A stretch of DNA of 64,000 bases from Thalassobius sp049116315 (GCA_049116315.1 JAGDZD010000008.1:191600-255599), one strand, 5' to 3'; positions 25,981 through 34,872 are shown, numbered from the stretch's first letter. Notes: generated from the sequence alone by a model not told the origin. Translations and numbers: made by a program.

Positions 25981-26345
25981 CGTTTGCGAGTTTTGTGCTG
26001 GTCTTTGTCAGCGTGTCATTGTCAGCCGTTGCACAAACCGCCTTTAAGCTGGGGGTGTCGCGTGTCGAAATCACAGAAACAATGGGAATTTTGGCCAAAG
26101 CACTGAGCTTTTTGTTCTCGCCCTTTGTGGTACTGGGTTTAGCGCTTTATGGCGTGGGCACGGTGCTGTGGTTGTTTGCGCTACGCGAAATGGATCTATC
26201 GTTGGCCTATCCGTTTGTGGCAATCAGCTTTGTCATGGTGGTGCTGTCGGGGGTCTTTTTCTTGGGCGAGCCGTTGCAATTGTCCCGCATGGCTGGCTTG
26301 GGTCTGATCGTGTTGGGATTGCTGGTATTGGCCCGCGGTGGATAA
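25977..26345 (+). CDS. EmrE/ArnE-like four-helix membrane protein
   Basis: 122 residues, four membrane helices (FVLVFVSVSLSAVAQTAF; VVLGLALYGVGTVLWLFAL; SLAYPFVAISFVMVVLSGVF; AGLGLIVLGLLVLARG). This small-multidrug-resistance fold includes ArnE/ArnF, which flip lipid-linked aminoarabinose. Start at ATG 25977 in the ATGA overlap with the HAD-UbiA gene; an ATG four codons earlier is less likely. Next to a UbiA and a GT-C enzyme, a lipid-sugar flippase role is more likely than drug efflux. Confidence 0.8.
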   Translation: MTFASFVLVFVSVSLSAVAQTAFKLGVSRVEITETMGILAKALSFLFSPFVVLGLALYGVGTVLWLFALREMDLSLAYPFVAISFVMVVLSGVFFLGEPLQLSRMAGLGLIVLGLLVLARGG

Positions 26346-26378
26346 ACACGGATCATCCTAGGGGGATGCGGCTGATGG

Positions 26379-28055
26379 CTATAGGGCGTGAGGGGCGTCG
26401 AGGTCGTCATCCATGCGCAACGACACAACATGCCCTGACAAAGGCGCATTGCGCAGCACATATGGATCCAAACCTGTACTAAGGCTGGTGACCACCAGAT
26501 CGCGCCCGGTTTCACCACCAAAACACAAGCCGGTTGGCGCTGGAATTTGCACTGGGCAACGCCGCATTGTCTCTCCTTCAAGAGAGAGGGCATTGATGAA
26601 CCACCCCCCTTCGAAACTCACCCATAGGTTCCAATCGCGATCAATTGTGATGCGGTTGGGTTTGCCACCAGCGGGGGTGAAGGTTCTGACATTGGTCAAG
26701 CGGCGACTGATCAACTTGTAAGACTGCAGCGTATAGGTCTCGGCGTTGAGCGCATAAACCACTCCGGCAATGGCGCAATAACAAATCGAGCTGACGCCCA
26801 TGGGCATGGCCGCATGGTCCGTGGCGCGCCCATCGGTGGTGAGGTTGACCAGCATGTCGTGACCGTCGCGCTCTGTGATGGCCCAGATCTCATCGTTGAT
26901 GCCGGATACCGCGTGTTTGATCGATGAATCGCACACATATTCCCGACCGGTTGTGATGTTTTGGATGCGCGCGCCGCTGAGCACCAGATTGCTGCCGGAT
27001 GTGGTGTGCACAAAAGAGTCGGGCGCGGTGTCAAAGGTGCGGATCAACTCGGGGTCGGCGCCCAGTGATGCACGAAACAGGCTGCGGCTTTCTTGTTCCA
27101 GCCAGTAGAATTTTTTGTGTTCGGGGTGCCATTGCGGCGAATAGGTGTAGGAGGCTTGGGATTTGGAGAGCGTTTCAATTGACGCCGGCGCGCGCGGCTC
27201 CTTCTCGATGCTGCGCAAACGCTCAGAAATGCGATCCGCGCTTTGCATCATGGCATCCGCGATCAGCTCAACCCGATCCCAATGCAGGCGATGGCACTGA
27301 CCGACAATGCCCATCGAGGCCACAAATCGCCCATCTGATTCAAAGATCGGCACGGCAATGCCACGCACGCCCAAGGTGGTTTCTTCGTCGGCAAGCGCAT
27401 AACCTTGAATTCGGATTTTTTCGAGCTGTGCGCGCAGTTCAGCGACGTCAGTCACCGTCTTATCGGTGAGTTTTTCAAACCGTTTGGCCAAGATCTGGTC
27501 GCGTCGCTGTTCATCCATATAGGCCAGCAACACTTTGCCAACCGAGGTACAGTGAAAGGGCAGATGGGCTCCGGGTTCGTCGATGGTCCGTTTTTCCTGC
27601 TGGCCATAAACCGCCTTCACAACAGTCACATTCTGCCCGTCATCCACACAGATCATCGCGGTTTCACCGATCAGGTTCTTGAGCTTCGTCAACTCAATCG
27701 CGCCTGATGGGATCAATTCCCCGCGTCTGAACAATTCTTGCAGACTGGACATAACAACGTGGCTGATGCGGTACGCCCCGGTGTGGGTGTCCAGACGGAT
27801 GAAATTTTCTGCGACACAGACATCCAAAAAGTTTTTGACAAACTGGCTGTCATACCCGGACCGCTCAACGGTTTGATCAAGGGTCAGCCCTATGCGGTTG
27901 TTCACCCGAATGGTGCCCAACACTTCCATGCTGGCTTTGATAACCTCAGAGGAATTGGTCAGCTCAACAGTGGTCAGCGGCAACGAAGCGTCGGGGTCGA
28001 TTTCTATCTGAGACTGAAAATTCTTTTGGCTATTCGTTTTCGGTAACTTTTGCAT
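26379..28055 (-). CDS. IclR-family regulator fused to SMP-30/gluconolactonase-like propeller
   Basis: 558 residues. Residues 35-100 are an IclR winged helix (EVIKASMEVLGTIR ... LTLDQTVERSGY); 115-280 an IclR effector domain (GETAMICVDDGQNV, HCTSVGKVLLAYM, YALADEETTLGVRGIAVPIF). The last 270 residues form a six-bladed propeller of the SMP-30/sugar-lactonase type (SPQWHPEHKKFYWLEQESR ... GKPNRITIDRDWNLWVSFEGG). This family opens sugar lactones; fused to a repressor it may sense or consume the inducer. Normal IclR proteins are about 250 residues. No partner gene overlaps it; the target operon is not evident. Confidence 0.85.
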   Translation of the reverse strand: MQKLPKTNSQKNFQSQIEIDPDASLPLTTVELTNSSEVIKASMEVLGTIRVNNRIGLTLDQTVERSGYDSQFVKNFLDVCVAENFIRLDTHTGAYRISHVVMSSLQELFRRGELIPSGAIELTKLKNLIGETAMICVDDGQNVTVVKAVYGQQEKRTIDEPGAHLPFHCTSVGKVLLAYMDEQRRDQILAKRFEKLTDKTVTDVAELRAQLEKIRIQGYALADEETTLGVRGIAVPIFESDGRFVASMGIVGQCHRLHWDRVELIADAMMQSADRISERLRSIEKEPRAPASIETLSKSQASYTYSPQWHPEHKKFYWLEQESRSLFRASLGADPELIRTFDTAPDSFVHTTSGSNLVLSGARIQNITTGREYVCDSSIKHAVSGINDEIWAITERDGHDMLVNLTTDGRATDHAAMPMGVSSICYCAIAGVVYALNAETYTLQSYKLISRRLTNVRTFTPAGGKPNRITIDRDWNLWVSFEGGWFINALSLEGETMRRCPVQIPAPTGLCFGGETGRDLVVTSLSTGLDPYVLRNAPLSGHVVSLRMDDDLDAPHAL

Positions 28056-28268
28056 AGTTTTAGCGTAAACAGCTTTATCAATCAGTCAATGGTAAATGGA
28101 TATTTGGAAATTATGTTTCCAAATTGGCTCTAATCTTTTTGATCAGCCGAATATTTGTGAAACGAACGCACCAAAACACCCACGCAGCAAAGCGCGGTTT
28201 CGGGTGTCAAATGGCAGTTTCAAAGGGTTTGGGAAAAGGCGCAGCAGGCGACATTGCGGGGCCTGCGC

Positions 28269-28308
28269 GAAAACAACACCGGGGTCAGCTTGCTGCGCCC
28301 GGTGTTGT
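28269..28308 (-). terminator. Terminator downstream of the redoxin gene
   Basis: On the minus strand ACAACACCGGG pairs with CCCGGTGTTGT (11 bp, arms at 28298-28308 and 28273-28283), followed by TTT. It lies 15 bases past the stop of the redoxin gene and before the IclR promoter region. Confidence 0.7.
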
Positions 28309-28322
28309 CTGATGATTTGCCG

Positions 28323-28838
28323 TTAGGCGGTGCCGCGCACTGGGCGGTCGTTGGAAATGTTGAATTTCATTCCATCCAACAGCTCTTCAAGGTCGGGGCG
28401 TGCCGCTGGACCGTTTGAGATGTCGACCAGCATCAAGCTGCCATCTGGACGGATCGCAAATGCGCCGGGTTCGGCGAAATTTGTTGTGGTTTCAGCTTCA
28501 CTTAGCGGCGCAGAAACATACAGACCCAAGGCATGCATCTGGGCTTCGCTCATGCCGTAGCACAGCTCAAAATCCCAACCGAATTCTTCTTTGTCTGCCA
28601 CGGCTTTTTCCTGAGTGTCAGCAGAAACGACAAAGACATCCATTTCGGCGGTCCAGTCGGCCAGGACGGCGTTCAGCTTGTTCAAAAAACGTTTGCAGCG
28701 TGGGCAATGACGCCCGCGATAGACAAACATCATGGTCCAGCGATCTTTGGCCGCTCCGATGGTGATTTCACCGCCAGAAACAGAAGGAAAGCTGGTGATT
28801 TCGACGTTCTCGCCGACGCGTGGTTTTGGTGAAGACAT
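28323..28838 (-). CDS. Redoxin/peroxiredoxin-like protein
   Basis: 171 residues of thioredoxin fold: WTMMFVYRGRHCPRCKRFL gives a CxxC (CPRC) active site in the position used by AhpC/TSA proteins, then VVSADTQEKAVADKEEFGW and GAFAIRPDGSLMLVDISN. This is the large uncharacterised redoxin subfamily, likely a thiol peroxidase or reductase in the cytoplasm (no signal peptide). Single gene with its own terminator; upstream spacer 28839-29080 is shared with the divergent Zur-like gene. Confidence 0.85.
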   Translation of the reverse strand: MSSPKPRVGENVEITSFPSVSGGEITIGAAKDRWTMMFVYRGRHCPRCKRFLNKLNAVLADWTAEMDVFVVSADTQEKAVADKEEFGWDFELCYGMSEAQMHALGLYVSAPLSEAETTTNFAEPGAFAIRPDGSLMLVDISNGPAARPDLEELLDGMKFNISNDRPVRGTA

Positions 28839-29035
28839 TTTGTAAAAGCCTTATTCATAAGTGCTGTGCCGAAAATCCGCATCGCTGGAAGAGCGATAAA
28901 TCAATTGGCAATTGAGACGGGGCGCAGTGTTTCTTAATCCCAAAGGCTTGGCAACACGGTATCGGCGGTTCGCGTTGCGCCAATCTTCACATTTGCAAGA
29001 GCGCGATGGTCGACGCAGGCAGGGGACTTGAGGTT

Positions 29036-29058
29036 TGTTACTTTATAAAATAAAAAGT
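29036..29058. promoter_or_regulatory. A/T-rich possible Zur operator
   Basis: TGTTACTTTATAAAATA and a following ACTTT...AAAGT inverted pair lie 25-45 bases before the Zur-like gene. Position and A/T content fit a Zur-type site, but symmetry is poor, so this is only a candidate. Confidence 0.25.
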
Positions 29059-29080
29059 GCACAAGGATGGAGGGCGAGCG

Positions 29081-29467
29081 ATGAGAAAGCGTGCTGCGGA
29101 TCGGCAAACAGATGTTTTGGGGGTGTTAAAACAATCCTCAAGACCGATGACGGCCTATCAAATTCTGGAACGACTTCAGGTGGGTGAACCGGATATTGCG
29201 CCGCCCACCGTGTATCGCACCTTGTCCGCCCTGACCGATCAGGGGCGGGCGCATCGTCTGGAATCCATCAAAGCTTTTGTGCCCTGTCGGTGCAGCCATG
29301 TCGAAAGCGTTCCGGTCCTTGCCATTTGCGAAGACTGCGGTTCGGTCGAAGAGCACGATGGCAGCGATCTGTTGGCCAAATTGACCAGCCTAACCAATCA
29401 AAGCGCCTTTCAAGCCTGCCGCCATATCGTTGAAATTCATGGGCAATGCGGCACTTGCGCGACGTAA
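29081..29467 (+). CDS. zur: Fur-family regulator, Zur-like
   Basis: 128 residues. N-terminal winged helix (DVLGVLKQSSRPMTAYQILERL, APPTVYRTLSALTDQG). Metal ligands typical of Zur appear as PCRCSHVE, CEDCG, and a C-terminal CGTCAT pair that forms the structural zinc site. ATG 29081 follows GGAGGGCGAGCG. It is the first gene of a zinc-uptake set, 27 bases before the His-rich protein, so probably autoregulated and repressing the whole set when zinc is plentiful. Confidence 0.88.
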   Translation: MRKRAADRQTDVLGVLKQSSRPMTAYQILERLQVGEPDIAPPTVYRTLSALTDQGRAHRLESIKAFVPCRCSHVESVPVLAICEDCGSVEEHDGSDLLAKLTSLTNQSAFQACRHIVEIHGQCGTCAT

Positions 29468-29494
29468 TCTTATCAAACTCTTATTGGACACTTT

Positions 29495-30133
29495 ATGAAA
29501 CACTCCCTTTCTATTCTGGCCCTTTTGGCCGCCATGCCCGCCTTCGCAGAAGAGACCCGTCATGCCGATGCCCATGAACATGGGGTTGGAACGCTGAACA
29601 TTGCCCTTGATGGCGCTGCTGTCGCGATGGCGTTTGAAGCCCCCGGCGCTGATATCGTAGGGTTTGAATACGCGGCGCAAAGCGCGGCGGACCATGCTGC
29701 GATTGATGCGGCTTTGATCAAACTTGCCACTCCGACTGAGTTGTTTGTGTTTCCCCAAGATGCGGGCTGTGAAGTGAGCGAAGCCTTTGCTGCGCTAGAA
29801 GGGGAGGCGCATCACGAGGAGCATGAAGCCCACGAAGAACATGAAGAACATGAAGCGCACGATGATCATGATAAGCATGATGACCATGAAGAGCATCATG
29901 ACCACGACGATCATGAAGATCACGACGCGCACGAGGAAGACGCCGGCCATACAGAATTTCATGCCGAATACATGCTGACCTGCGCCACGCCAGAGGCTTT
30001 GGACAGGATCACATTTGACTATTTTGCCACCTTCCCAAACGCGTTAGAAGTTGACGTACAGATCCTCACCTCAGCCGGGGCGCAGGCCTTTGAGGTCACC
30101 AAAGACGCACCGGTCCTTAAACTGGAGCGCTAA
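29495..30133 (+). CDS. zrgA: ZrgA-family periplasmic zinc-binding protein (DUF2796)
   Basis: 212 residues. Signal peptide MKHSLSILALLAAMPAFA, then HADAHEHGVGTLNIALDG, the DUF2796/ZrgA opening. Residues about 105-150 are almost only His, Glu and Asp (HEEHEAHDDHDKHDDHEEH style), a zinc-gathering loop. The C-terminal ARYLTC-like strand appears here as AEYMLTCATPEALDRITFDYF. In Vibrio cholerae ZrgA feeds a dedicated zinc ABC transporter. It is followed six bases later by the ATPase gene. Confidence 0.9.
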   Translation: MKHSLSILALLAAMPAFAEETRHADAHEHGVGTLNIALDGAAVAMAFEAPGADIVGFEYAAQSAADHAAIDAALIKLATPTELFVFPQDAGCEVSEAFAALEGEAHHEEHEAHEEHEEHEAHDDHDKHDDHEEHHDHDDHEDHDAHEEDAGHTEFHAEYMLTCATPEALDRITFDYFATFPNALEVDVQILTSAGAQAFEVTKDAPVLKLER

Positions 30134-30139
30134 GACAAC

Positions 30140-30835
30140 GTGTCCGATCCTGTTCTCGAAGTTTCAAATGTGGCCTACCGCTGGCCGGGGCGGGCGTCCT
30201 TTGCGCTCGCCGTTGCCGACCTGAGCGTTGCTGAGGGGGAATCCATATTGCTGCTGGGGGAAAGCGGATCGGGCAAATCGACCTTGTTGTCCTTGATTTG
30301 CGGCACCATTTTACCCAGTCAGGGGCAGGTCAGTGTCGCGGGCACCAACATCTCGTCTTTGTCTGGCGGGGCGCGGGACAAATTTCGCGCAGAACAGATC
30401 GGTGTTATTTTCCAGCAGTTTAACTTGCTGCCTTTTGGATCTGTGGTGGACAATATTTTGCTGCCACTGCGCTTTGCCCCCCATCGCCGTAAAGGCGTCA
30501 CCGATGCGGCCGCTCAGGCCAAGGCGCTGTGCTCGGCGCTTGGATTGCCCGCTGATGTGCTGGACGCCAAGGCCAGCGCCCTCAGCGTTGGTCAACAACA
30601 AAGGGTGGCTGTAGCACGCGCTTTGATTGGCCACCCGCCGTTGATTATTGCCGATGAACCAACCTCAGCTTTGGATGCCACCAGCCAAGCGGCGTTCCTT
30701 GATTTGCTGTTTGCGCAGATCGAAGCGCATAACACGTCGCTGTTGATGGTCAGCCATGATCCACGCCTTGCAGAGCGTTTTGATCGGGTGATCAGCATGG
30801 AAGATATCGCGCAGATACAAAGGGCTTCGGCATGA
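30140..30835 (+). CDS. ABC transporter ATPase of the Zrg-type zinc system
   Basis: 231 residues. Walker A GESGSGKST, signature LSVGQQQRVAVARAL, Walker B LIIADEPTSALD and VSHD switch. The signature has LSVGQ in place of LSGGQ. This is the LolD/MacB class that pairs with FtsX-like permeases. GTG start. Overlaps the permease gene by four bases. Confidence 0.9.
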   Translation: MSDPVLEVSNVAYRWPGRASFALAVADLSVAEGESILLLGESGSGKSTLLSLICGTILPSQGQVSVAGTNISSLSGGARDKFRAEQIGVIFQQFNLLPFGSVVDNILLPLRFAPHRRKGVTDAAAQAKALCSALGLPADVLDAKASALSVGQQQRVAVARALIGHPPLIIADEPTSALDATSQAAFLDLLFAQIEAHNTSLLMVSHDPRLAERFDRVISMEDIAQIQRASA

Positions 30836-32082
30836 TCTTTCGTCTTGCAATTGCGTCGCTGTTTGCGCGCGCCCTGACCGTTGGGATGACAATCTTGGCC
30901 ATTGCTTTGTCGGTGGCGTTGTTTTTAGGGGTCGAAAAGATCCGCACCGGGGCCAAAGCCAGCTTTGCCGATACCATCTCGGGCACCAACCTGATTGTGG
31001 GCGCTCGCTCCGGGGCCGTTCAGTTGCTGCTCTACTCGGTGTTTCGTATTGGCAATGCGACCAACAACGTCACTTGGGACAGTTACCAAGACATTGCTGC
31101 TCAGCCCGCCGTCGATTGGATCGTGCCGATCTCATTGGGGGACAGCCATCGCCAGTTTCGCGTGATGGGCACCAGTCAGGCGTTTTTTGAGCACTATAAA
31201 TACCGCCAAGGCCGCTCCCTTGCCGTTTCAAGCGGTCAAATCATGGAAGATCTGTTTGACACGGTGATTGGCGCGGATGTCGCCGCGACCTTGGGTTATG
31301 AGGTCGGGGATCCGATTGTGGTGGCGCATGGGCTTGCCTCTTTCAGTGCTCACAAGGATCAACCGTTTCGCGTCTCGGGCGTCTTGGAAAAGACCGGAAC
31401 GCCGGTTGATCGCACGGTCATTGTCAGCCTTGAGGCCATCGAGGCGATCCACGTTGATTGGCAAAGTGGTGCGCAGATCCCCGGCCAATCGACGCCTGCG
31501 GATGTGTTGCGCGACATGACCCTGACACCCAAGGCGATCACGGCCGCACTGGTCGGGGTCAAAAGCCCATTGCAAACATTTGCCCTGCAACGGTCGATCA
31601 ACGAGTATCCCAAAGAGCCCTTGCTGGCGATTTTGCCTGGCGTGGCCTTGCAGGAACTCTGGAGCATCGTTGGCATTGCTGAAACGGCGCTGCTGGCGGT
31701 GTCCGCGATGGTGGTGGTGACGGCGTTGATTGGCATGATGGCCACCATCTTTTCCAGTCTGAACGAACGGCGCCGTGAAATGGCGATTTTTCGTGCCATG
31801 GGCGCGCGCCCCTTCACGATCCTTAGCATGCTTGTCCTTGAAGCCATGGTGATGGCGGCGCTTGGCGCGATCCTGGGGTTGGCCTTGGTCTATATCGGGC
31901 TGAGTGTTGCGCAGCCACTATTGGACAGCGCCTTTGGTCTTTGGGTGCCCATCGAGGCACCATCGATGCGCGAGGCGTGGGTTTTGCTGGCGGTTGTCCT
32001 TGCTGGCGCAATTGTGAGTTTGGTTCCCGCATTGCGGGCTTACCGAATGTCACTTGCCGATGGTATGATGGTGAAAACGTAA
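30832..32082 (+). CDS. FtsX-like ABC permease of the Zrg-type zinc system
   Basis: 416 residues: one N-terminal helix (LTVGMTILAIALSVALFLGV), a large periplasmic MacB-like domain with GTNLIVGARSGAVQLLLYSVF, and three C-terminal helices (ETALLAVSAMVVVTALIGMM; LEAMVMAALGAILGLALVYI; AWVLLAVVLAGAIVSLVPAL). This is the MacB/LolC topology, not a classic ZnuB fold. Together with the ATPase it would power zinc movement from the ZrgA-type protein. Confidence 0.88.
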   Translation: MIFRLAIASLFARALTVGMTILAIALSVALFLGVEKIRTGAKASFADTISGTNLIVGARSGAVQLLLYSVFRIGNATNNVTWDSYQDIAAQPAVDWIVPISLGDSHRQFRVMGTSQAFFEHYKYRQGRSLAVSSGQIMEDLFDTVIGADVAATLGYEVGDPIVVAHGLASFSAHKDQPFRVSGVLEKTGTPVDRTVIVSLEAIEAIHVDWQSGAQIPGQSTPADVLRDMTLTPKAITAALVGVKSPLQTFALQRSINEYPKEPLLAILPGVALQELWSIVGIAETALLAVSAMVVVTALIGMMATIFSSLNERRREMAIFRAMGARPFTILSMLVLEAMVMAALGAILGLALVYIGLSVAQPLLDSAFGLWVPIEAPSMREAWVLLAVVLAGAIVSLVPALRAYRMSLADGMMVKT

Positions 32083-32114
32083 CGCAATATGCAACGTGTA
32101 AGGTGAATGTTTTG

Positions 32115-32612
32115 ATGGATCGCAGATCAGCTTTGCTGCTTTTGTCGGGCCCTGTGTTGGCGCCCAAAGTGGCGATGGCCGCCACCCCCCGAGAGATCAT
32201 GTGGGACGATTTGATCCCTCCGGGACTGCCTTATGCTGAAATCATCGGTGAAGGCGAAATGGACGAGGTCTCCGATGTCTGGAAGCCGATCTATGATGCC
32301 AATGCGACCAAATTGAACGAGGCGTTGGACGGGGTCTATATCAGGATGCCGGGCTTTATCATTCCCTTTGACACCAGTGCCAAAGGCGTGAGTGAATTTA
32401 TGCTGGTGCCCTATGTGGGCGCGTGCATCCATACGCCGCCGCCACCGGCCAATCAGCTGGTGATGGTGAATGCCGCAGAGCCTTGGCCGGGCGATCAACT
32501 CTGGGATCCTGTATGGGTGACGGGCACATTGCGCACCCGCTTGCAATCGACCGAGTTGGGCGAAACCGGCTATGCGATCACAGCAGACGCAATGGAGGTT
32601 TACGAGTGGTGA
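32115..32612 (+). CDS. DUF3299 exported protein 1 (Zrg-type zinc system)
   Basis: 165 residues with a signal peptide (MDRRSALLLLSGPVLAPKVAMA). The core is IMWDDLIPPG, RMPGFIIPFD and LVPYVGACIHTPPPPANQ, the DUF3299 signature with one Cys and one His that could hold metal. AAGGTG precedes ATG 32115 by nine bases. Members of this family accompany ZrgABC in several proteobacteria; biochemical role unknown. Confidence 0.83.
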   Translation: MDRRSALLLLSGPVLAPKVAMAATPREIMWDDLIPPGLPYAEIIGEGEMDEVSDVWKPIYDANATKLNEALDGVYIRMPGFIIPFDTSAKGVSEFMLVPYVGACIHTPPPPANQLVMVNAAEPWPGDQLWDPVWVTGTLRTRLQSTELGETGYAITADAMEVYEW

Positions 32613-33142
32613 GCAAGATCAAGCCCCCGTCGTTCAATCCTTGCCTGCACCGCCGTGCGGTTTTGACGGCGATGGCCGCCGCTGCACTGATGCCGGGCAT
32701 GGCGCGCGCCGAGGACTTCATTGATCTGGAATGGGACGATCTGCTGCCCAAAGACCAAGTGGCAAGCCACACTGAACTGCGCCAGTTGTTCTTCCATGAC
32801 GAACAAGAGCCGTTGACCACGCAGCAACCAGCCTCAACCGGTGTGCGGACCGATTGGAATGGTCAAGTGGTGCGCCTGCCGGGGTTCATTGTGCCCATTG
32901 AGTATAGCGGGTCTGCCGTGTCGGCCTTTATCTTGGTGCCCTTTGTGGGCGCTTGTGTGCATGTGCCGCCGCCGCCGGCCAATCAATTGGTTTTGGTGAC
33001 GGCTCCAACCCCCTATGAGAGCAAGGGCCTGTTCGAAGCGGTCAATGTCACCGGGATGTTTGGCGTGTCTTCGGTGTCCACGCAGATTGCAGAAATCGGC
33101 TATGCCCTTTCTGCTGATAAGATCGAACCCTTTCACCTCTAG
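32606..33142 (+). CDS. DUF3299 exported protein 2 (Zrg-type zinc system)
   Basis: 178 residues, paralogue of the previous protein: LEWDDLLPKD, RLPGFIVPIEY and LVPFVGACVHVPPPPANQ line up with its counterparts. The signal peptide is RRAVLTAMAAAALMPGMARA. GTG 32606 has GGAGG seven bases upstream; GTG 32609 is an alternative. It overlaps the first copy by seven bases. Two adjacent DUF3299 copies suggest a heterodimer or two-step metal handling. Confidence 0.82.
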   Translation: MVSKIKPPSFNPCLHRRAVLTAMAAAALMPGMARAEDFIDLEWDDLLPKDQVASHTELRQLFFHDEQEPLTTQQPASTGVRTDWNGQVVRLPGFIVPIEYSGSAVSAFILVPFVGACVHVPPPPANQLVLVTAPTPYESKGLFEAVNVTGMFGVSSVSTQIAEIGYALSADKIEPFHL

Positions 33143-33159
33143 GCCCGAACCTCAGACCT

Positions 33160-34671
33160 TTGGCGTTGAAATTTAGGCCAAGGCGCCTCGAAGATTTTCG
33201 CACCACTGCCAAGACCGGATCGATCACCGCGCCGCGACAGATCGCGGCATCCTCTCGCAGCCTTTTGCGCCACAAATCCTACATTTGGGTGTTCTTACAG
33301 CGCCCGACAACGCGCGAACTGCCAACCTATAGACCACAAGACGAGCTGGTTTCCTCTGGAGTTGGGCCTTTGGTGCGTTGGTTGGACCGCGACGGAACAC
33401 CAACGCCCAGCCGAACGGATTACGGTCAGGGCCCACGGCGTGGCAAGTACCACGTCTCAGAGTATCGCGCGCGCACCGAAGGGGCATTTTCCAAGATTGA
33501 GCGGTGGGAGCGCAGCGCAACAGACGTGCATTGGCGCGTGTTCGCGCTGGATGGCAAAACGGCGGTTTATGGCCACAGCCCTGAAACGCGGATCGCCTCG
33601 GGTGGGGATGTGTTTCACAGCTATCGCACCAAAGTGGACAAGCGTCTGGGGCAAATTCGGGCCAGCGAAAACATCAAAGGTGAATTCCGGCAGATGGCGC
33701 TGTTCCAACCTGAAATTGACCCGCGTCGATTGATGAATGCATTGGCCATGGGGCAAAGTCTGGATGCAGCGGTTCAGGGGCTGTCACGGCATCGCGGCGG
33801 GTTCCGCTTTAAGGCCAGCCTCAGCCGGGCCCGCGCAACCTTGCAGAACGTCATTCATTTGGGCGGGGCATTGCAAAGCGCCATCTCGCGCAAAGATGCC
33901 GAAGGTCTGGCGCATCTGCGCCGCGTGCACGAACGCAATCTGCTTGAGGCTTCGACAACGGGTAAGAAACTGCATCTCAAAGAGTTGCAGGAACGACGGG
34001 CAGGCATTGAGACGTCGATCAAGGCGGCCGAAGAGCGGCAATCGCATTTCAACGATCTGGCCTCTGACGGGTTAAGTTCTTGGGAGACAAAGGCGCAGCT
34101 CATTTCGATCGCCGCCCTCGAAATGCAAAATCTGGTGGCCGCAACACGCATGGCGTCGGTGCCCGGGTATTTGTCTCCTACAATCTTTGGCATGGCCGAT
34201 GGCGGACAGAATGTTGGCCGCGCCATCGAAATTGGGGCAGGGGCGGCGGATTCTGAAATCGCCTTTCTCAGTCAGGCAGCCAATTTGGCGGAAACGCAGG
34301 CCAGCCACAATCGTCGCGCCGAAGACTGGATGTGGCAAGCTGATCTGGCTGCGGCTGATCTTGAGCGTTTAAACGGCGAGATGGCTGTTCTTGAAGTTGA
34401 GATCGCACAGGCCGAAGCAGACATGGATCTGCACGATTTGACTGCCCGTTTGGCCGAAGAGATGAACACCTATGTGGAGCAGCGCTTTAGCAACAGTCAG
34501 ATGATCAACTGGAAGGCGGGCAAGCTGACCTCGTTGTATTTCCAAAGTTTCTCGCTGGCGCTGGAGTTTGCCAAAAAAGCTGATCCGTCGGGGCCATTTC
34601 GGCAACCAGACCCCTTAGGCTTGGCCCTGCGACCGGTTGCAGGGCCAAGATGGCACCGCCCTATGGAATGA
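33160..34671 (+). pseudogene. Remnant chimera of Tc-toxin TcB (SpvB) and TcA
   Basis: The open frame encodes 503 residues, but the first 50 match nothing. Residues about 54-150 resemble a TcB/SpvB segment (LPTYRPQDELVSSGVGPLV, KYHVSEYRARTEGAFSKIERW, VHWRVFALDGKTAVYG). From about 152 the match changes to the C-terminal part of TcA (RLGQIRASENIKGEFRQM, MALFQPEIDPRRLMNALAMG, RKDAEGLAHLRRVHERNLLE, LSPTIFGMADGGQNVGRAIE, then a coiled coil and MINWKAGKLTSLYFQSFSLA). TcA should continue with a TcB-binding domain; here it stops. TcA is a large pore-forming translocator and TcB a cocoon, so this in-frame junction is best read as deletion debris of a toxin locus. Confidence 0.7.
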
Positions 34672-34872
34672 GAGCGGTAGCTGAGTTGCGTCTTGGGGAT
34701 CGGCCCATAGGTCAGGGCGTCCCATGCCGGGATATGCGCGACAGGTTCGATGTGTTCGGCTGAGCCAGACGCTTATCGACAGGCCTTGCGCGCATCTGAT
34801 TTAGGTAGGTTCCCAACAGGTTTCCCCAAACCAAGGGGGTGAAATTTGCCCGTTGCCACCCGGTGCGTTGAC

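Noticed and set aside
34672..34800. Minus-strand reading of about 40 codons after the Tc remnant
   Set aside because: It looks coding-like for a short stretch but is bounded by a stop and matches no family I know.
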